From NCBI GenBank assembly GCA_013821585.1, contig JACDGO010000190.1:1-5042 (forward strand): DNA of 5,042 nucleotides, written 5' to 3'. The number at the start of each line of letters is the position of its first letter. The stretch's first letter is position 1. The translations under genes and the position numbers were made by a program. The stretch is from Sphingomonadaceae bacterium. Its GTDB lineage: Bacteria > Pseudomonadota > Alphaproteobacteria > Sphingomonadales > Sphingomonadaceae. Below the pieces are notes generated by a model. The model was not told where the DNA came from and ran no database searches. It worked only from the letters and a program-made list of their open reading frames with translations. Below, one piece after another: positions 1-5,042 of this stretch.

Positions 1-438
1 GATCTGTTCGCCGCCGCGCTCCCGGCGGTCGGCGTGATGGACATGCTACGCTTCGACAAGTTCACGATCGGCCGCACCTGGATCGACGACTACGGCGATC
101 CCGCGGTCGAGGCCGACTGGCGCGTGCTGCGCGCCTATTCGCCCTATCACAATATCCGCGGCGGGCAGGATTATCCCGCGATCCTCGTCACCACCGCCGA
201 CACCGACGACCGCGTCGTCCCCGCGCACAGCTTCAAATATGCCGCTGCGCTCCAGGCCGCGCCGATCGGCGACAAGCCCCATTTGATCCTCATCGAGACG
301 CGCGCGGGCCACGGCAGCGGCAAGCCGACCGACAAGATCATCGAGGAAGCCGCCGACCAATGGGCGTTCGCCGCGAAATGGACGGGGATGCGCGTTCGCG
401 CGCCCCGGGCAGGTGACTTGGCGGCGGCGTCGCGCTAG
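1..438 (+). CDS. Prolyl oligopeptidase (peptidase S9A), C-terminal part only
   Basis: This is the last 145 residues of a serine peptidase that cleaves short peptides after proline. The 5' end, including the beta-propeller and the nucleophile serine, lies outside the window. The visible part is the end of the alpha/beta-hydrolase domain. The segment [11 protein letters not shown] follows the usual nucleophile elbow in this family. Two members of the catalytic triad can be read: the Asp at window residue 69 in DTDDRVVP (the Arg two residues later is the conserved substrate-binding Arg), and the His at residue 104 in AGHGSGKPT. The fold normally ends near FAAKWTGM; the last 15 or so residues ([14 protein letters not shown]) look like a short unconserved tail. 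guaA starts 10 bases after the stop, so the two may be cotranscribed, though their functions are unrelated. No signal peptide can be judged from this fragment. Family assignment is firm. Confidence 0.95.
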   Translation, partial: DLFAAALPAVGVMDMLRFDKFTIGRTWIDDYGDPAVEADWRVLRAYSPYHNIRGGQDYPAILVTTADTDDRVVPAHSFKYAAALQAAPIGDKPHLILIETRAGHGSGKPTDKIIEEAADQWAFAAKWTGMRVRAPRAGDLAAASR

Positions 439-448
439 GCGCGCGGCC

Positions 449-1993
449 ATGTCCGCCATCCTCATCGTCGACTTCGGCAGCCAGGTCACGCAGCTGATCG
501 CGCGCCGCGTGCGCGAGGCGGGCGTCTATTGCGAGATCGCGCCATTCAACGCCGCCGAAGCCGCGTTCGAGCGGATGCGGCCGGCCGGGATCATCCTGTC
601 GGGCGGCCCCGCGTCGGTGATCGACGCGGGCAGTCCGCGCGCGCCGCAACGCTTGTTCGAGGCTGGCCTCCCCATCCTCGGCATTTGCTACGGACAGCAG
701 ACCTTGTGCGCGCAGCTGGGCGGCAAGGTCGGCTCGACCGAATCGCGCGAGTTCGGCCGCGCGTTCCTGCGCATCGACGCGCGTTGCGCGCTGTTCGACG
801 GGCTGTGGCGCGAGGGCGAGAGCCATCAGGTTTGGATGAGCCACGGCGACAAGGTCGAGGCGCTTCCCCCCGGCTTTCGCGTCGTCGCGACGTCGGAGCG
901 CGCGCCGTTCGCGATCGTCGCCGACGACGCGCGGCGCTTCTACGGAACGATGTTCCACCCCGAGGTCGTCCACACGCCCGACGGCGGGCGGCTGATCGCC
1001 AACTTCGTCCGCCACGTCTGCGGCCTCGCCGGCGACTGGACGATGGCCGGATACCGCGACGCCAAGGTCGCCGAAATCCGTACGCAGGTCGGCGAGAAGC
1101 GCGTGCTGTGCGGCCTGTCGGGCGGCGTCGATTCGGCGGTCGCGGCGGTGCTGATCCACGAAGCGATCGGCGACCAGCTCACCTGCGTCTATGTCGACCA
1201 CGGGCTGATGCGCTTGGGCGAGAGCGAGCAGGTCGTCGGCCTATTCCGCGAGCACTACGGCATCCCACTCGTCCATGTGAACGCCGAGACGCTCTTCCTG
1301 AGCGGCCTGAAAGGGCTGACCGGCCCGGAGGCCAAGCGCAAGTTCATCGGCAAGACCTTCATCGACGTGTTCGAGGACGAGGCGCGAAAAGCGGGCGGCG
1401 CGGACTTCCTCGCCCAAGGCACGCTCTACCCCGACGTGATCGAGAGCGTCAGTTTCACCGGCGGGCCGAGCGTCACGATCAAGAGCCACCACAATGTCGG
1501 CGGGCTGCCCGAACGCATGAACATGCAGCTCGTCGAGCCGCTGCGCGAGTTGTTCAAGGACGAGGTGCGGGCGCTCGGGCGCGAGCTCGGCCTCCCCGAA
1601 ATCTTCGTCGGGCGCCATCCGTTCCCCGGACCCGGCCTCGCGATCCGCATTCCCGGTGAGGTCACGCGCGAGCGCTGCGACGTGCTGCGCAAGGCCGACG
1701 CGATCTACCTCGAGGAGATCAGGAACGCCGGGCTCTACGACGCGATCTGGCAGGCGTTCGCGGTGCTGCTCCCGGTGCGCACCGTCGGCGTGATGGGCGA
1801 CGGCCGCACCTATGAGAATGTCTGCGCGCTCCGCGCCGTCACTTCGGTCGACGGCATGACCGCCGACGTCTATCCGTTCGATGCCGGCTTCCTGAGCCGT
1901 GTCGCGACGCGCATCGTCAACGAGGTCGAAGGGATCAACCGGGTGGTCTACGACTATACGTCGAAGCCGCCGGGAACGATCGAATGGGAGTGA
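449..1993 (+). CDS. guaA: GMP synthase (glutamine-hydrolysing)
   Basis: This cytoplasmic enzyme converts XMP to GMP using ATP and glutamine-derived ammonia, the last step of de novo guanine nucleotide synthesis. The 514 residues match the usual length of about 520. Residues 3 to about 190 are a class I glutamine amidotransferase domain, with Cys80 in GICYGQQ and His170/Glu172 in FHPEVVHT as the triad. An ATP-pyrophosphatase domain follows, with the PP-loop SGGVDS at 224-229. The C-terminal dimerisation domain contains [13 protein letters not shown] (388-400) and ends in the family signature KPPGTIEWE. The ATG at 449 was chosen because [12 protein letters not shown] is the conserved N-terminus. 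An in-frame GTG at 413 would add 12 basic residues and overlap the upstream gene. No good Shine-Dalgarno precedes 449, so translation may rely on coupling with the gene ending at 438. All key residues are present and the gene appears functional. Confidence 0.98.
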   Translation: MSAILIVDFGSQVTQLIARRVREAGVYCEIAPFNAAEAAFERMRPAGIILSGGPASVIDAGSPRAPQRLFEAGLPILGICYGQQTLCAQLGGKVGSTESREFGRAFLRIDARCALFDGLWREGESHQVWMSHGDKVEALPPGFRVVATSERAPFAIVADDARRFYGTMFHPEVVHTPDGGRLIANFVRHVCGLAGDWTMAGYRDAKVAEIRTQVGEKRVLCGLSGGVDSAVAAVLIHEAIGDQLTCVYVDHGLMRLGESEQVVGLFREHYGIPLVHVNAETLFLSGLKGLTGPEAKRKFIGKTFIDVFEDEARKAGGADFLAQGTLYPDVIESVSFTGGPSVTIKSHHNVGGLPERMNMQLVEPLRELFKDEVRALGRELGLPEIFVGRHPFPGPGLAIRIPGEVTRERCDVLRKADAIYLEEIRNAGLYDAIWQAFAVLLPVRTVGVMGDGRTYENVCALRAVTSVDGMTADVYPFDAGFLSRVATRIVNEVEGINRVVYDYTSKPPGTIEWE

Positions 1994-2457
1994 CCAGGAC
2001 TCGAAATTGTCCGGGCGGCAATTTCGGCGCGGTCACTCGGCGCGGTAACGCACCGCCAAGCCGGAGGGGCGATCAGCCGCGGGCGCGGGACGCGTTCAGC
2101 GTCACGGCCGCGGGGAACGAGCGCTTTCAGCGCCTCCTCGTCGACCGTGTCGCCCTCATGGAAGTCGATCGCGCGGCGGACGTTGCCGTCGAGGCTCGCG
2201 TTGAACAGGCGCGACGGATCGTCGAGTTTCGCCCCTTTGGCAAAGGTCATCTTCACTTTGCCCTTGCTGGTTTCGCCGGTGCAGATCATGCCGTCGTGAT
2301 ACCACACCGGAACCCCGCGCCACTTCCATTCCTCGACCGCCTCCGGATCGGCCTGTTTGACCAACGCGCGGAGGCGGGCGAGCATCTCGCCCCGCCAGTC
2401 GCCCAGCTCGCCGATCCTCCCGTCGATCAGCTGCGACGCCGATTTTTCCTTGCTCAT
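1954..2457 (-). CDS. DUF1801 (YdhG-like) protein with frameshifted C-terminus
   Basis: This is a small cytoplasmic protein of the DUF1801 family, whose fold resembles frataxin; a Bacillus relative has been described as an iron chaperone. The role here is unknown. Family features are clear from residue 6 to 114: [37 protein letters not shown] (42-62), [15 protein letters not shown] and the strongly conserved [13 protein letters not shown] (91-103). After LKALV the reading frame leaves the family pattern and becomes Arg/Pro-rich, running 40 bases into guaA. Removing one G from GGGG at 2112-2115 restores VPAAVTLN and a stop at 2073-2075, giving 127 residues, a normal length. The start ATG at 2455-2457 is preceded by an AGGG-like ribosome site and lies 4 bases after the membrane gene's stop, so it is the last gene of the ArsR operon. 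The extra base may be a real mutation or a sequence error. Confidence 0.85.
   Translation of the reverse strand: MSKEKSASQLIDGRIGELGDWRGEMLARLRALVKQADPEAVEEWKWRGVPVWYHDGMICTGETSKGKVKMTFAKGAKLDDPSRLFNASLDGNVRRAIDFHEGDTVDEEALKALVPRGRDAERVPRPRLIAPPAWRCVTAPSDRAEIAARTISSPGHSHSIVPGGFDV
1988..2038. repeat. Nested inverted repeat spanning the guaA stop codon
   Basis: Two perfect 8-bp inverted repeats are nested. The outer arms are GAGTGACC (1988-1995) and GGTCACTC (2031-2038). The inner arms are CGAAATTG (2002-2009) and CAATTTCG (2019-2026), around a 9-base loop. An asymmetric internal bubble (6 and 4 bases) separates the stems. The outer left arm contains the guaA stop codon. Because guaA and the leftward DUF1801 gene converge here, a bidirectional transcription stop is a reasonable reading. 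However, neither side has a T-run, so it is not a classical intrinsic terminator. It could instead be an mRNA 3'-end stabiliser or part of a recombination site. The structure is visible in the sequence; its role is inferred. Confidence 0.6.
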
Positions 2458-2461
2458 CGCC

Positions 2462-2689
2462 CTACCCCCGCGCCGCTACGTGCTGCCTGCTGCGCCATTT
2501 GGCGACATAGGGCAGCGCGAACATGTACAGGCCGCTGAACAGCAGTAGGAAGAGCGGGGGCAGCGGGGTATAGGCAAGCCAGAGCGGCCACTTCCCAATA
2601 GCCAGGCCCGCGAAATTCGCGATGACGGTCACGGTGAAGGCGATCGACAGCCAGCGATGCGTCTGCCGAATCCACTTGTTCCAGTTCGT
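2462..2689 (-). CDS. Small two-helix membrane protein, probable ACG start
   Basis: This 75-residue hydrophobic protein belongs to no family I can name. It opens with a positively charged, Trp-rich amphipathic stretch (NWNKWIRQTHRWL, residues 2-14). Two membrane segments follow, at about 15-32 (SIAFTVTVIANFAGLAIG) and 36-62 (rich in Leu, Pro and Phe). The tail is basic (KWRSRQH), suggesting both ends face the cytoplasm. The frame has no ATG, GTG or TTG between the preceding in-frame TGA at 2726-2728 and Val20. The ACG at 2687-2689 is exactly 6 bases behind a strong GGGAGG and would give MNWNKW as N-terminus, so it is preferred over a GTG at Val20 that would cut into helix 1. It sits 36 bases after the SRPBCC gene and 4 bases before DUF1801, making it the third gene of the operon. 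Coding character and hydrophobicity support a real gene; the start is inferred. Confidence 0.7.
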   Translation of the reverse strand, partial: TNWNKWIRQTHRWLSIAFTVTVIANFAGLAIGKWPLWLAYTPLPPLFLLLFSGLYMFALPYVAKWRSRQHVAARG

Positions 2690-2695
2690 TTGACA

Positions 2696-2701
2696 CCTCC
2701 C
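2696..2701 (-). promoter_or_regulatory. Strong ribosome binding site deciding the ACG start
   Basis: On the minus strand this reads GGGAGG, a near-perfect Shine-Dalgarno sequence and the strongest in the window. It is followed by 6 bases (TGTCAA) and then ACG in the frame of the two-helix membrane protein. A GTG at 2694-2692, only 1 base past the site, and an ATG that overlaps it are too close or in other frames, so the ACG is the codon best placed for initiation. Confidence 0.6.
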
Positions 2702-2725
2702 ATTAGAATGAATGCGTCGGCGGGC

Positions 2726-3157
2726 TCAGTCTTCGCGCGCCAGAACCCGGTCCAGCTTGTCGAAGAAGCCCTGCCACCCGGCCTTGGCGCCGCCGAAGGC
2801 CTGCTTCTGATCCGGCCGGAAGCCCGACTGTTCCATGCGGAGACGGGTGCCCGTGCTCGACGGCATGAGCGTGAAGATCACCACGCTCTCCAGATTATAT
2901 GCCGGATCGTCGTGCTTGAAATTCCATGTGTAGGACAGCGTTTCGTTAGGCTCGACGGCGAGAACCTCGCAGTCGAGCACGCCGCCCCAGTTTCCGCTCA
3001 GATTGAAGCGGTGACCGACGGCGGGCGCGAAGTCGTTTTTCATCAGCCACTCCTCGATCAGATGCGGTTGCGTGAGTGCGCGCCAGAGCTTCTCGGGCGG
3101 ATGCGCGATCTCACGCTCGACGACGAGGGTTCGCGTTTCGGTCGATGTTTCGATCAT
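2726..3157 (-). CDS. SRPBCC / AHSA1-type (START-fold) protein
   Basis: This 143-residue cytoplasmic protein belongs to the SRPBCC superfamily, Activator-of-Hsp90-ATPase-like (AHSA1/CalC) branch. Members form a helix-grip cavity that binds hydrophobic ligands; the ligand here is unknown. Recognisable parts are the first strand LVVEREIAHPPEKLWRALT (11-29), the short helix pattern LIEEWLMKNDF (33-43), the strands GGVLDCEVLAVEPNETLSYTW (58-78) and TRLRMEQSGF (104-113), and the long C-terminal helix GAKAGWQGFFDKLDRVLA (123-140) that closes the pocket. The ATG at 3155-3157 overlaps the stop of the upstream arsR-type gene in an ATGA arrangement, so the two are translationally coupled. ArsR plus AHSA1 pairs are a common arrangement and are sometimes fused into one protein, which suggests the regulator and this protein serve the same response. 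Everything appears intact. Confidence 0.9.
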   Translation of the reverse strand: MIETSTETRTLVVEREIAHPPEKLWRALTQPHLIEEWLMKNDFAPAVGHRFNLSGNWGGVLDCEVLAVEPNETLSYTWNFKHDDPAYNLESVVIFTLMPSSTGTRLRMEQSGFRPDQKQAFGGAKAGWQGFFDKLDRVLARED

Positions 3158-3477
3158 TGGTCCATCCTCTTCAGCAGGTCTTCGAGATCGTCGAGCCGGG
3201 CTTCCCAGAAACCGGCCATGCGGCTGGTCCAGTCGATCAGCGGCGCCAGGGCTTTGGGCTGCGCGCTGTAGTGCGTCTGGCGTCCGTCGCGCCGCTCGCG
3301 CACCAAGCCGGCGCGCTTGAGAAGGGCGAGGTGCTTCGACACGGCAGGCTGCGAGACGCCGGAGGGGCCAGTCAGCGTCCGCACATTCTGCTCGCCATCG
3401 CGGCTCAGCCGCTCGAAGATCGCGCGGCGGGTCGGATCGGAAAGCGCCGTGAACAGACGGTCTGGCGTGGGTGTCAT
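3154..3477 (-). CDS. ArsR-family transcriptional repressor
   Basis: This 107-residue winged-helix DNA-binding protein is the first gene of a leftward operon. The core ALSDPTRRAIFERL (11-24) is the family hallmark. The helix-turn-helix lies at about 31-54, with recognition helix SQPAVSKHLALLKRAGLV, and the wing is RERRDGRQTHYSA (60-72). The C-terminal helix ends in a Trp-containing segment (IDWTSRMAGFWEARLDDLEDLL) typical of the subgroup paired with AHSA1 proteins. It has no cysteine at all, so the classical metal-binding ArsR/SmtB site is missing, and the inducer is probably not a thiol-bound metal. The ATG at 3475-3477 gives the usual short N-terminus. No Shine-Dalgarno precedes it, and the likely promoter places transcription start at or next to the ATG. 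It probably represses its own operon through the palindrome at 3484-3504. Confidence 0.93.
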   Translation of the reverse strand: MTPTPDRLFTALSDPTRRAIFERLSRDGEQNVRTLTGPSGVSQPAVSKHLALLKRAGLVRERRDGRQTHYSAQPKALAPLIDWTSRMAGFWEARLDDLEDLLKRMDQ

Positions 3478-3483
3478 AAAGAA

Positions 3484-3504
3484 TCAATAACCGAACAGTT
3501 ATGA
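3484..3504. promoter_or_regulatory. Candidate ArsR operator palindrome
   Basis: The core is ATAAC (3487-3491), six bases, GTTAT (3498-3502). The symmetry extends outward to TCA and TGA if one A in the left arm is treated as a bulge. It lies 10-27 bases ahead of the repressor ATG and between the -35 and -10 boxes, where a bound dimer would block RNA polymerase. ArsR dimers commonly bind such imperfect TA-rich palindromes. Recognition by this repressor is inferred from position and symmetry. Confidence 0.55.
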
Positions 3505-3511
3505 ATGTCAA
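3484..3511 (-). promoter_or_regulatory. Probable promoter of the arsR-SRPBCC-membrane-DUF1801 operon
   Basis: On the minus strand a perfect TTGACA (3511-3506) is followed by 16 bases and TATTGA (3489-3484), a weak -10 matching three of six consensus bases. The implied transcription start, 6-7 bases further, falls at about 3478-3477, the A of the arsR ATG. Together with the absence of a Shine-Dalgarno this suggests a leaderless mRNA. The candidate operator occupies the spacer. The -35 is convincing; the -10 is not strong. Confidence 0.5.
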
Positions 3512-3519
3512 CCGGGAAA

Positions 3520-3548
3520 TTGGCGATCGCTCAAAGAGCCGGTAGATG
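3520..3548 (+). promoter_or_regulatory. Weak candidate promoter for the YffB-like gene
   Basis: TTGGCG (3520-3525) and TAGATG (3543-3548) are separated by exactly 17 bases, matching four and three of six sigma-70 consensus bases. Initiation would fall next to the ATG at 3556, which also lacks a good ribosome site, so the message might be leaderless. It is a weak match in a short divergent intergenic region and could be chance. Confidence 0.22.
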
Positions 3549-3555
3549 CGCGAAA

Positions 3556-3912
3556 ATGCCCTTCTCGCTCCACGGCATTCCCAACTGCGACACGGTCAAG
3601 AAAGCGCGTGCATGGCTTGACGCGCGCGGAATCGCTTACGCGTTTCATGACTACAAGAAGGCAGGCGCCGATCCCGCCGCGCTCGCGCGCTGGTGCGACG
3701 CGCTCGGTTGGGAGGTGGTGCTCAATCGCGCCGGGACGACGTTTCATAAATTGCCCGACTCGGACAAGGCGGACCTGACGCGCGAAAAGGCGCTCGCGCT
3801 GATGGTCGCACAGCCGTCGATGATCCGCCGGCCAGTGGTCGAAGGCGACGGCGTTTTGCTCGCCGGGTTCAAGCCCGAGGCCTGGAAAGCGGCGCTGGAG
3901 AGGAAGCGCTGA
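3556..3912 (+). CDS. ArsC/Spx-family reductase (YffB-like)
   Basis: This 118-residue cytoplasmic protein has the thioredoxin-like fold of the ArsC/Spx family, closest in pattern to YffB. YffB-type proteins are thought to be glutathione-dependent thiol reductases rather than true arsenate reductases. Evidence is the N-terminal LHGIPNCDTVKKARAWL with Cys11 as the redox residue, FHDYKK (30-35), LNRAGTTFHKL (56-66), and the conserved PSMIRRPVV (87-95) whose Arg corresponds to the anion-binding Arg of ArsC, ending in GFKPEAW. The ATG at 3556 gives the family N-terminus; an in-frame ATG at 3505 would add 17 unconserved residues and begin inside the operon promoter, so it was rejected. Despite the name similarity to the divergent ArsR-type regulator, that regulator has no metal-binding cysteines, and there is no arsenic operon here. 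Its stop overlaps the probable start of the transporter gene. Confidence 0.92.
   Translation: MPFSLHGIPNCDTVKKARAWLDARGIAYAFHDYKKAGADPAALARWCDALGWEVVLNRAGTTFHKLPDSDKADLTREKALALMVAQPSMIRRPVVEGDGVLLAGFKPEAWKAALERKR
3897..3904 (+). promoter_or_regulatory. Ribosome binding site supporting a CTG start
   Basis: GGAGAGGA at the 3' end of the YffB-like gene is a good Shine-Dalgarno sequence ending 4 bases before CTG at 3909-3911. No comparable site precedes the only standard in-frame start, GTG at 3954. Confidence 0.5.
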
Positions 3913-4766
3913 GCCCGCAGGCGCTTGCCATCGCGCTGGCGCTGTTCTCGGCGGTGACGCTCGCGGCGGCGAATGTGTCGGTGAAGATCGGATCCGACAT
4001 ATTGCTCGGCCGCGCGATCCTGTCGCTGAGCGCGGCGGCGCTGGTGGCGCCGTTCGCGTTCGTCGTGCCGCCGCCCGACAAGGCGACGTTTCACGCGTTG
4101 CTGATCGCCTGTCCCGCGCATTACGCGTACCAGATGTGCCTTGTCCGCGCGATGCAGCGCGGCGACCTGAGCCTCGTCTTTCCGATCATGCGCGGCCTTG
4201 CGCCGCTGCTCACCGCGCTCAGCGTGATGGTGTTCATCGGGCAGCATCTGTCGCCGCTCGCCTGGGCGGGGCTGGCGGTCGCGACGGCTGCGGTGTTCGC
4301 CTTCGCCTGGCCGCCAAAGGGGGTTTCGCCGCATCGCCATCCCGATCGCGTCGCGCTCGGCTGGGCCGCGGCGACAGCGATCGGGGTGTCGCTCTACAAT
4401 GCGGCGGACACGCACGGCGTTCACGCCGCGCCCAGCCCGCAGACATTCATCGTCTGGCTGTTCCTCGCCGATCCCATTCTGATCTGCGCGACGACGCTGC
4501 TCGCGCGGCGGAACATTCTCGCGCAGGTGCGCGCGATTCCGTGGCGCTGGGGCGTCGCGGCGGGCGGGCTTTCGGTATTGTCTTTCGGCACCGCGCTCTA
4601 TGCATTCAGCCTGACCGAGACGGCGCGCGTCTCGGCATTGCGCGAGACCTCGGTGGTGCTCGCCGCGCTGATGGGGCGGCGCTTCCTTGGAGAAGGGTTC
4701 GGGCGGCGGCGAACGATCTCGGCGGTTGCGCTTGCCGGGGGGCTGGTCGCGATGCAGTTCGGTTGA
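3909..4766 (+). CDS. EamA/DMT-family transporter, probable CTG start
   Basis: This is an inner-membrane permease of the drug/metabolite transporter superfamily; its substrate cannot be predicted. From CTG 3909 the protein has 285 residues, a typical length, with ten hydrophobic segments at about 4-25, 33-54, 60-80, 87-109, 115-134, 148-165, 179-199, 214-236, 238-258 and 268-284. The two halves are the usual EamA repeats; signatures include LSLVFPIMRGLAPLLTAL (near 87-104) and SALRETSVVLAALMG (near 242-256) at the same place in each half. The only ATG/GTG/TTG start after the upstream in-frame stop (3747) is GTG 3954, which would remove 15 residues of helix 1. CTG 3909 restores MSPQALAIALALFSAV, overlaps the YffB stop as CTGA and has a ribosome site, so it is preferred, while GTG 3954 (270 residues) is the conservative alternative. 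It is probably translated by coupling from the YffB-like gene. Confidence 0.88.
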   Translation: MSPQALAIALALFSAVTLAAANVSVKIGSDILLGRAILSLSAAALVAPFAFVVPPPDKATFHALLIACPAHYAYQMCLVRAMQRGDLSLVFPIMRGLAPLLTALSVMVFIGQHLSPLAWAGLAVATAAVFAFAWPPKGVSPHRHPDRVALGWAAATAIGVSLYNAADTHGVHAAPSPQTFIVWLFLADPILICATTLLARRNILAQVRAIPWRWGVAAGGLSVLSFGTALYAFSLTETARVSALRETSVVLAALMGRRFLGEGFGRRRTISAVALAGGLVAMQFG

Positions 4767-4797
4767 CGCGCGCCCGCCGACATGCGTTGAAGCGTCC

Positions 4798-5042
4798 ATG
4801 GAAAGGTCCGCGACCGACATCGTGCAGGAGGCCATTGTCGCCGCCGTCCTCGACGCGATCGCCGCTTGGAAGGCGGCGTCGGGCGGGCTGTCGAACGTGA
4901 TGGCGCGCGATCTCGCGGCGGTGCATCCCAACACGACGTTCGCCGATTTGCCCAAAGAAGTGCAGGCGGCGATCGCGACGAGCACGCGCGCGGCGTTCAA
5001 CCGGCTGTTGAAGGACGGCTATGCGGTGGCGAAGGGTGCGGG
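4798..5042 (+). CDS. Small hypothetical protein, 3' end beyond the window
   Basis: An open frame starts at ATG 4798 and continues through the window end, giving 81 complete codons without a stop. I do not recognise the family. The visible sequence is soluble, Ala-rich and predicted mostly helical: a first helix IVQEAIVAAVLDAIAAWKAA (8-27), a Gly-Gly-Leu-Ser turn, a second helix around SNVMARDLAAVHP, then DLPKEVQAAIATSTRAAFNRLLKDGYAVA (52-80). There is no signal peptide, membrane segment or cysteine. The codon use (high GC third position) matches the neighbours, which supports a real gene. It begins 31 bases after the transporter stop on the same strand, with only a weak ribosome site, and could be cotranscribed. 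Without the 3' end its length is unknown, though the pattern suggests a short protein. Confidence 0.65.
   Translation, partial: MERSATDIVQEAIVAAVLDAIAAWKAASGGLSNVMARDLAAVHPNTTFADLPKEVQAAIATSTRAAFNRLLKDGYAVAKGA

Noticed and set aside
338..1201. Minus-strand open frame of 287 codons opposite guaA
   Set aside because: Fully antisense to a gene with complete family motifs; composition is Arg/Ala/Asp-rich with no recognisable domain.
529..1659. Plus-strand 376-codon frame inside guaA
   Set aside because: Same-strand +1-type shadow of guaA, dominated by Arg, Ala and Pro.
1985..2020. tRNA-like T-loop string (TTCGAGTCC on the minus strand) near the guaA end
   Set aside because: No matching acceptor, D or anticodon arms could be built around it; part of the similarity comes from the inverted repeat.
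1984..2538. Plus-strand 184-codon frame after guaA
   Set aside because: Antisense to the DUF1801 gene, whose family motifs are unmistakable.
2454..2696. Minus-strand 80-codon frame starting at GTG beside GGGAGG
   Set aside because: The GTG is only 1 base from the ribosome site and the product looks like out-of-frame coding. The neighbouring frame of the same DNA gives a coherent two-helix membrane protein.
3523..3530. GCGATCGC palindrome between the divergent genes
   Set aside because: A single 8-base palindrome of a composition expected by chance in this GC-rich DNA; no second copy noted at a meaningful distance.
3154..3912. Arsenic-resistance operon (ArsR plus ArsC-like protein)
   Set aside because: The regulator has no cysteines for arsenite binding, the reductase is of the YffB type, the genes are divergent, and no arsenite pump or methylase is present.
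3744..5000. Long minus-strand open frame of 418 codons
   Set aside because: It is antisense to the YffB-like, transporter and downstream genes. The product is an Arg/Glu/Ala/His-rich low-complexity chain typical of shadow frames in high-GC DNA.

Overview
This 5,042-base window is GC-rich chromosomal DNA from a bacterium. The gene content and protein style suggest an alphaproteobacterium, probably a sphingomonad. That placement is an inference from high GC, long antisense shadow frames and recognisable protein families; no taxonomic marker such as rRNA is present. The window is densely coded, with no gene-free stretch over 300 bases. I see no transposase, integrase, CRISPR array, rRNA or complete tRNA.

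Left arm (1-1993, + strand): the C-terminal 145 codons of a prolyl oligopeptidase (S9A) precede a complete GMP synthase gene (guaA) by 10 bases. Just past the guaA stop is a nested inverted repeat (1988-2038) whose outer arm includes the stop codon.

Centre (about 2073-3477, - strand): a compact operon reads leftward from 3477. In order it encodes an ArsR-type repressor, an SRPBCC/AHSA1 (START-fold) protein overlapping it by ATGA, a 75-residue two-helix membrane protein, and a DUF1801 (YdhG-like) protein. A palindromic operator candidate lies between a perfect TTGACA -35 box and a weak -10 box directly ahead of arsR, as expected for autorepression. Both distal genes look slightly damaged or unconventional. 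The membrane protein has no ATG/GTG/TTG start and seems to begin at ACG behind a strong GGGAGG. The DUF1801 gene has one extra base in a homopolymer near its 3' end, so its annotated tail runs on into guaA.

Right arm (3556-5042, + strand): divergent from the operon is an ArsC/Spx-family (YffB-like) thioredoxin-fold reductase. Its stop overlaps the probable CTG start of a ten-helix EamA/DMT transporter. An unrecognised small protein follows and runs off the window end.

The guaA, prolyl oligopeptidase, YffB and transporter genes look like ordinary housekeeping or general metabolic genes. The most distinctive unit is the ArsR-controlled four-gene cassette. I do not see a clearly new multi-gene system, but the cassette's membrane protein, the two non-standard start codons and the DUF1801 frameshift are worth checking.
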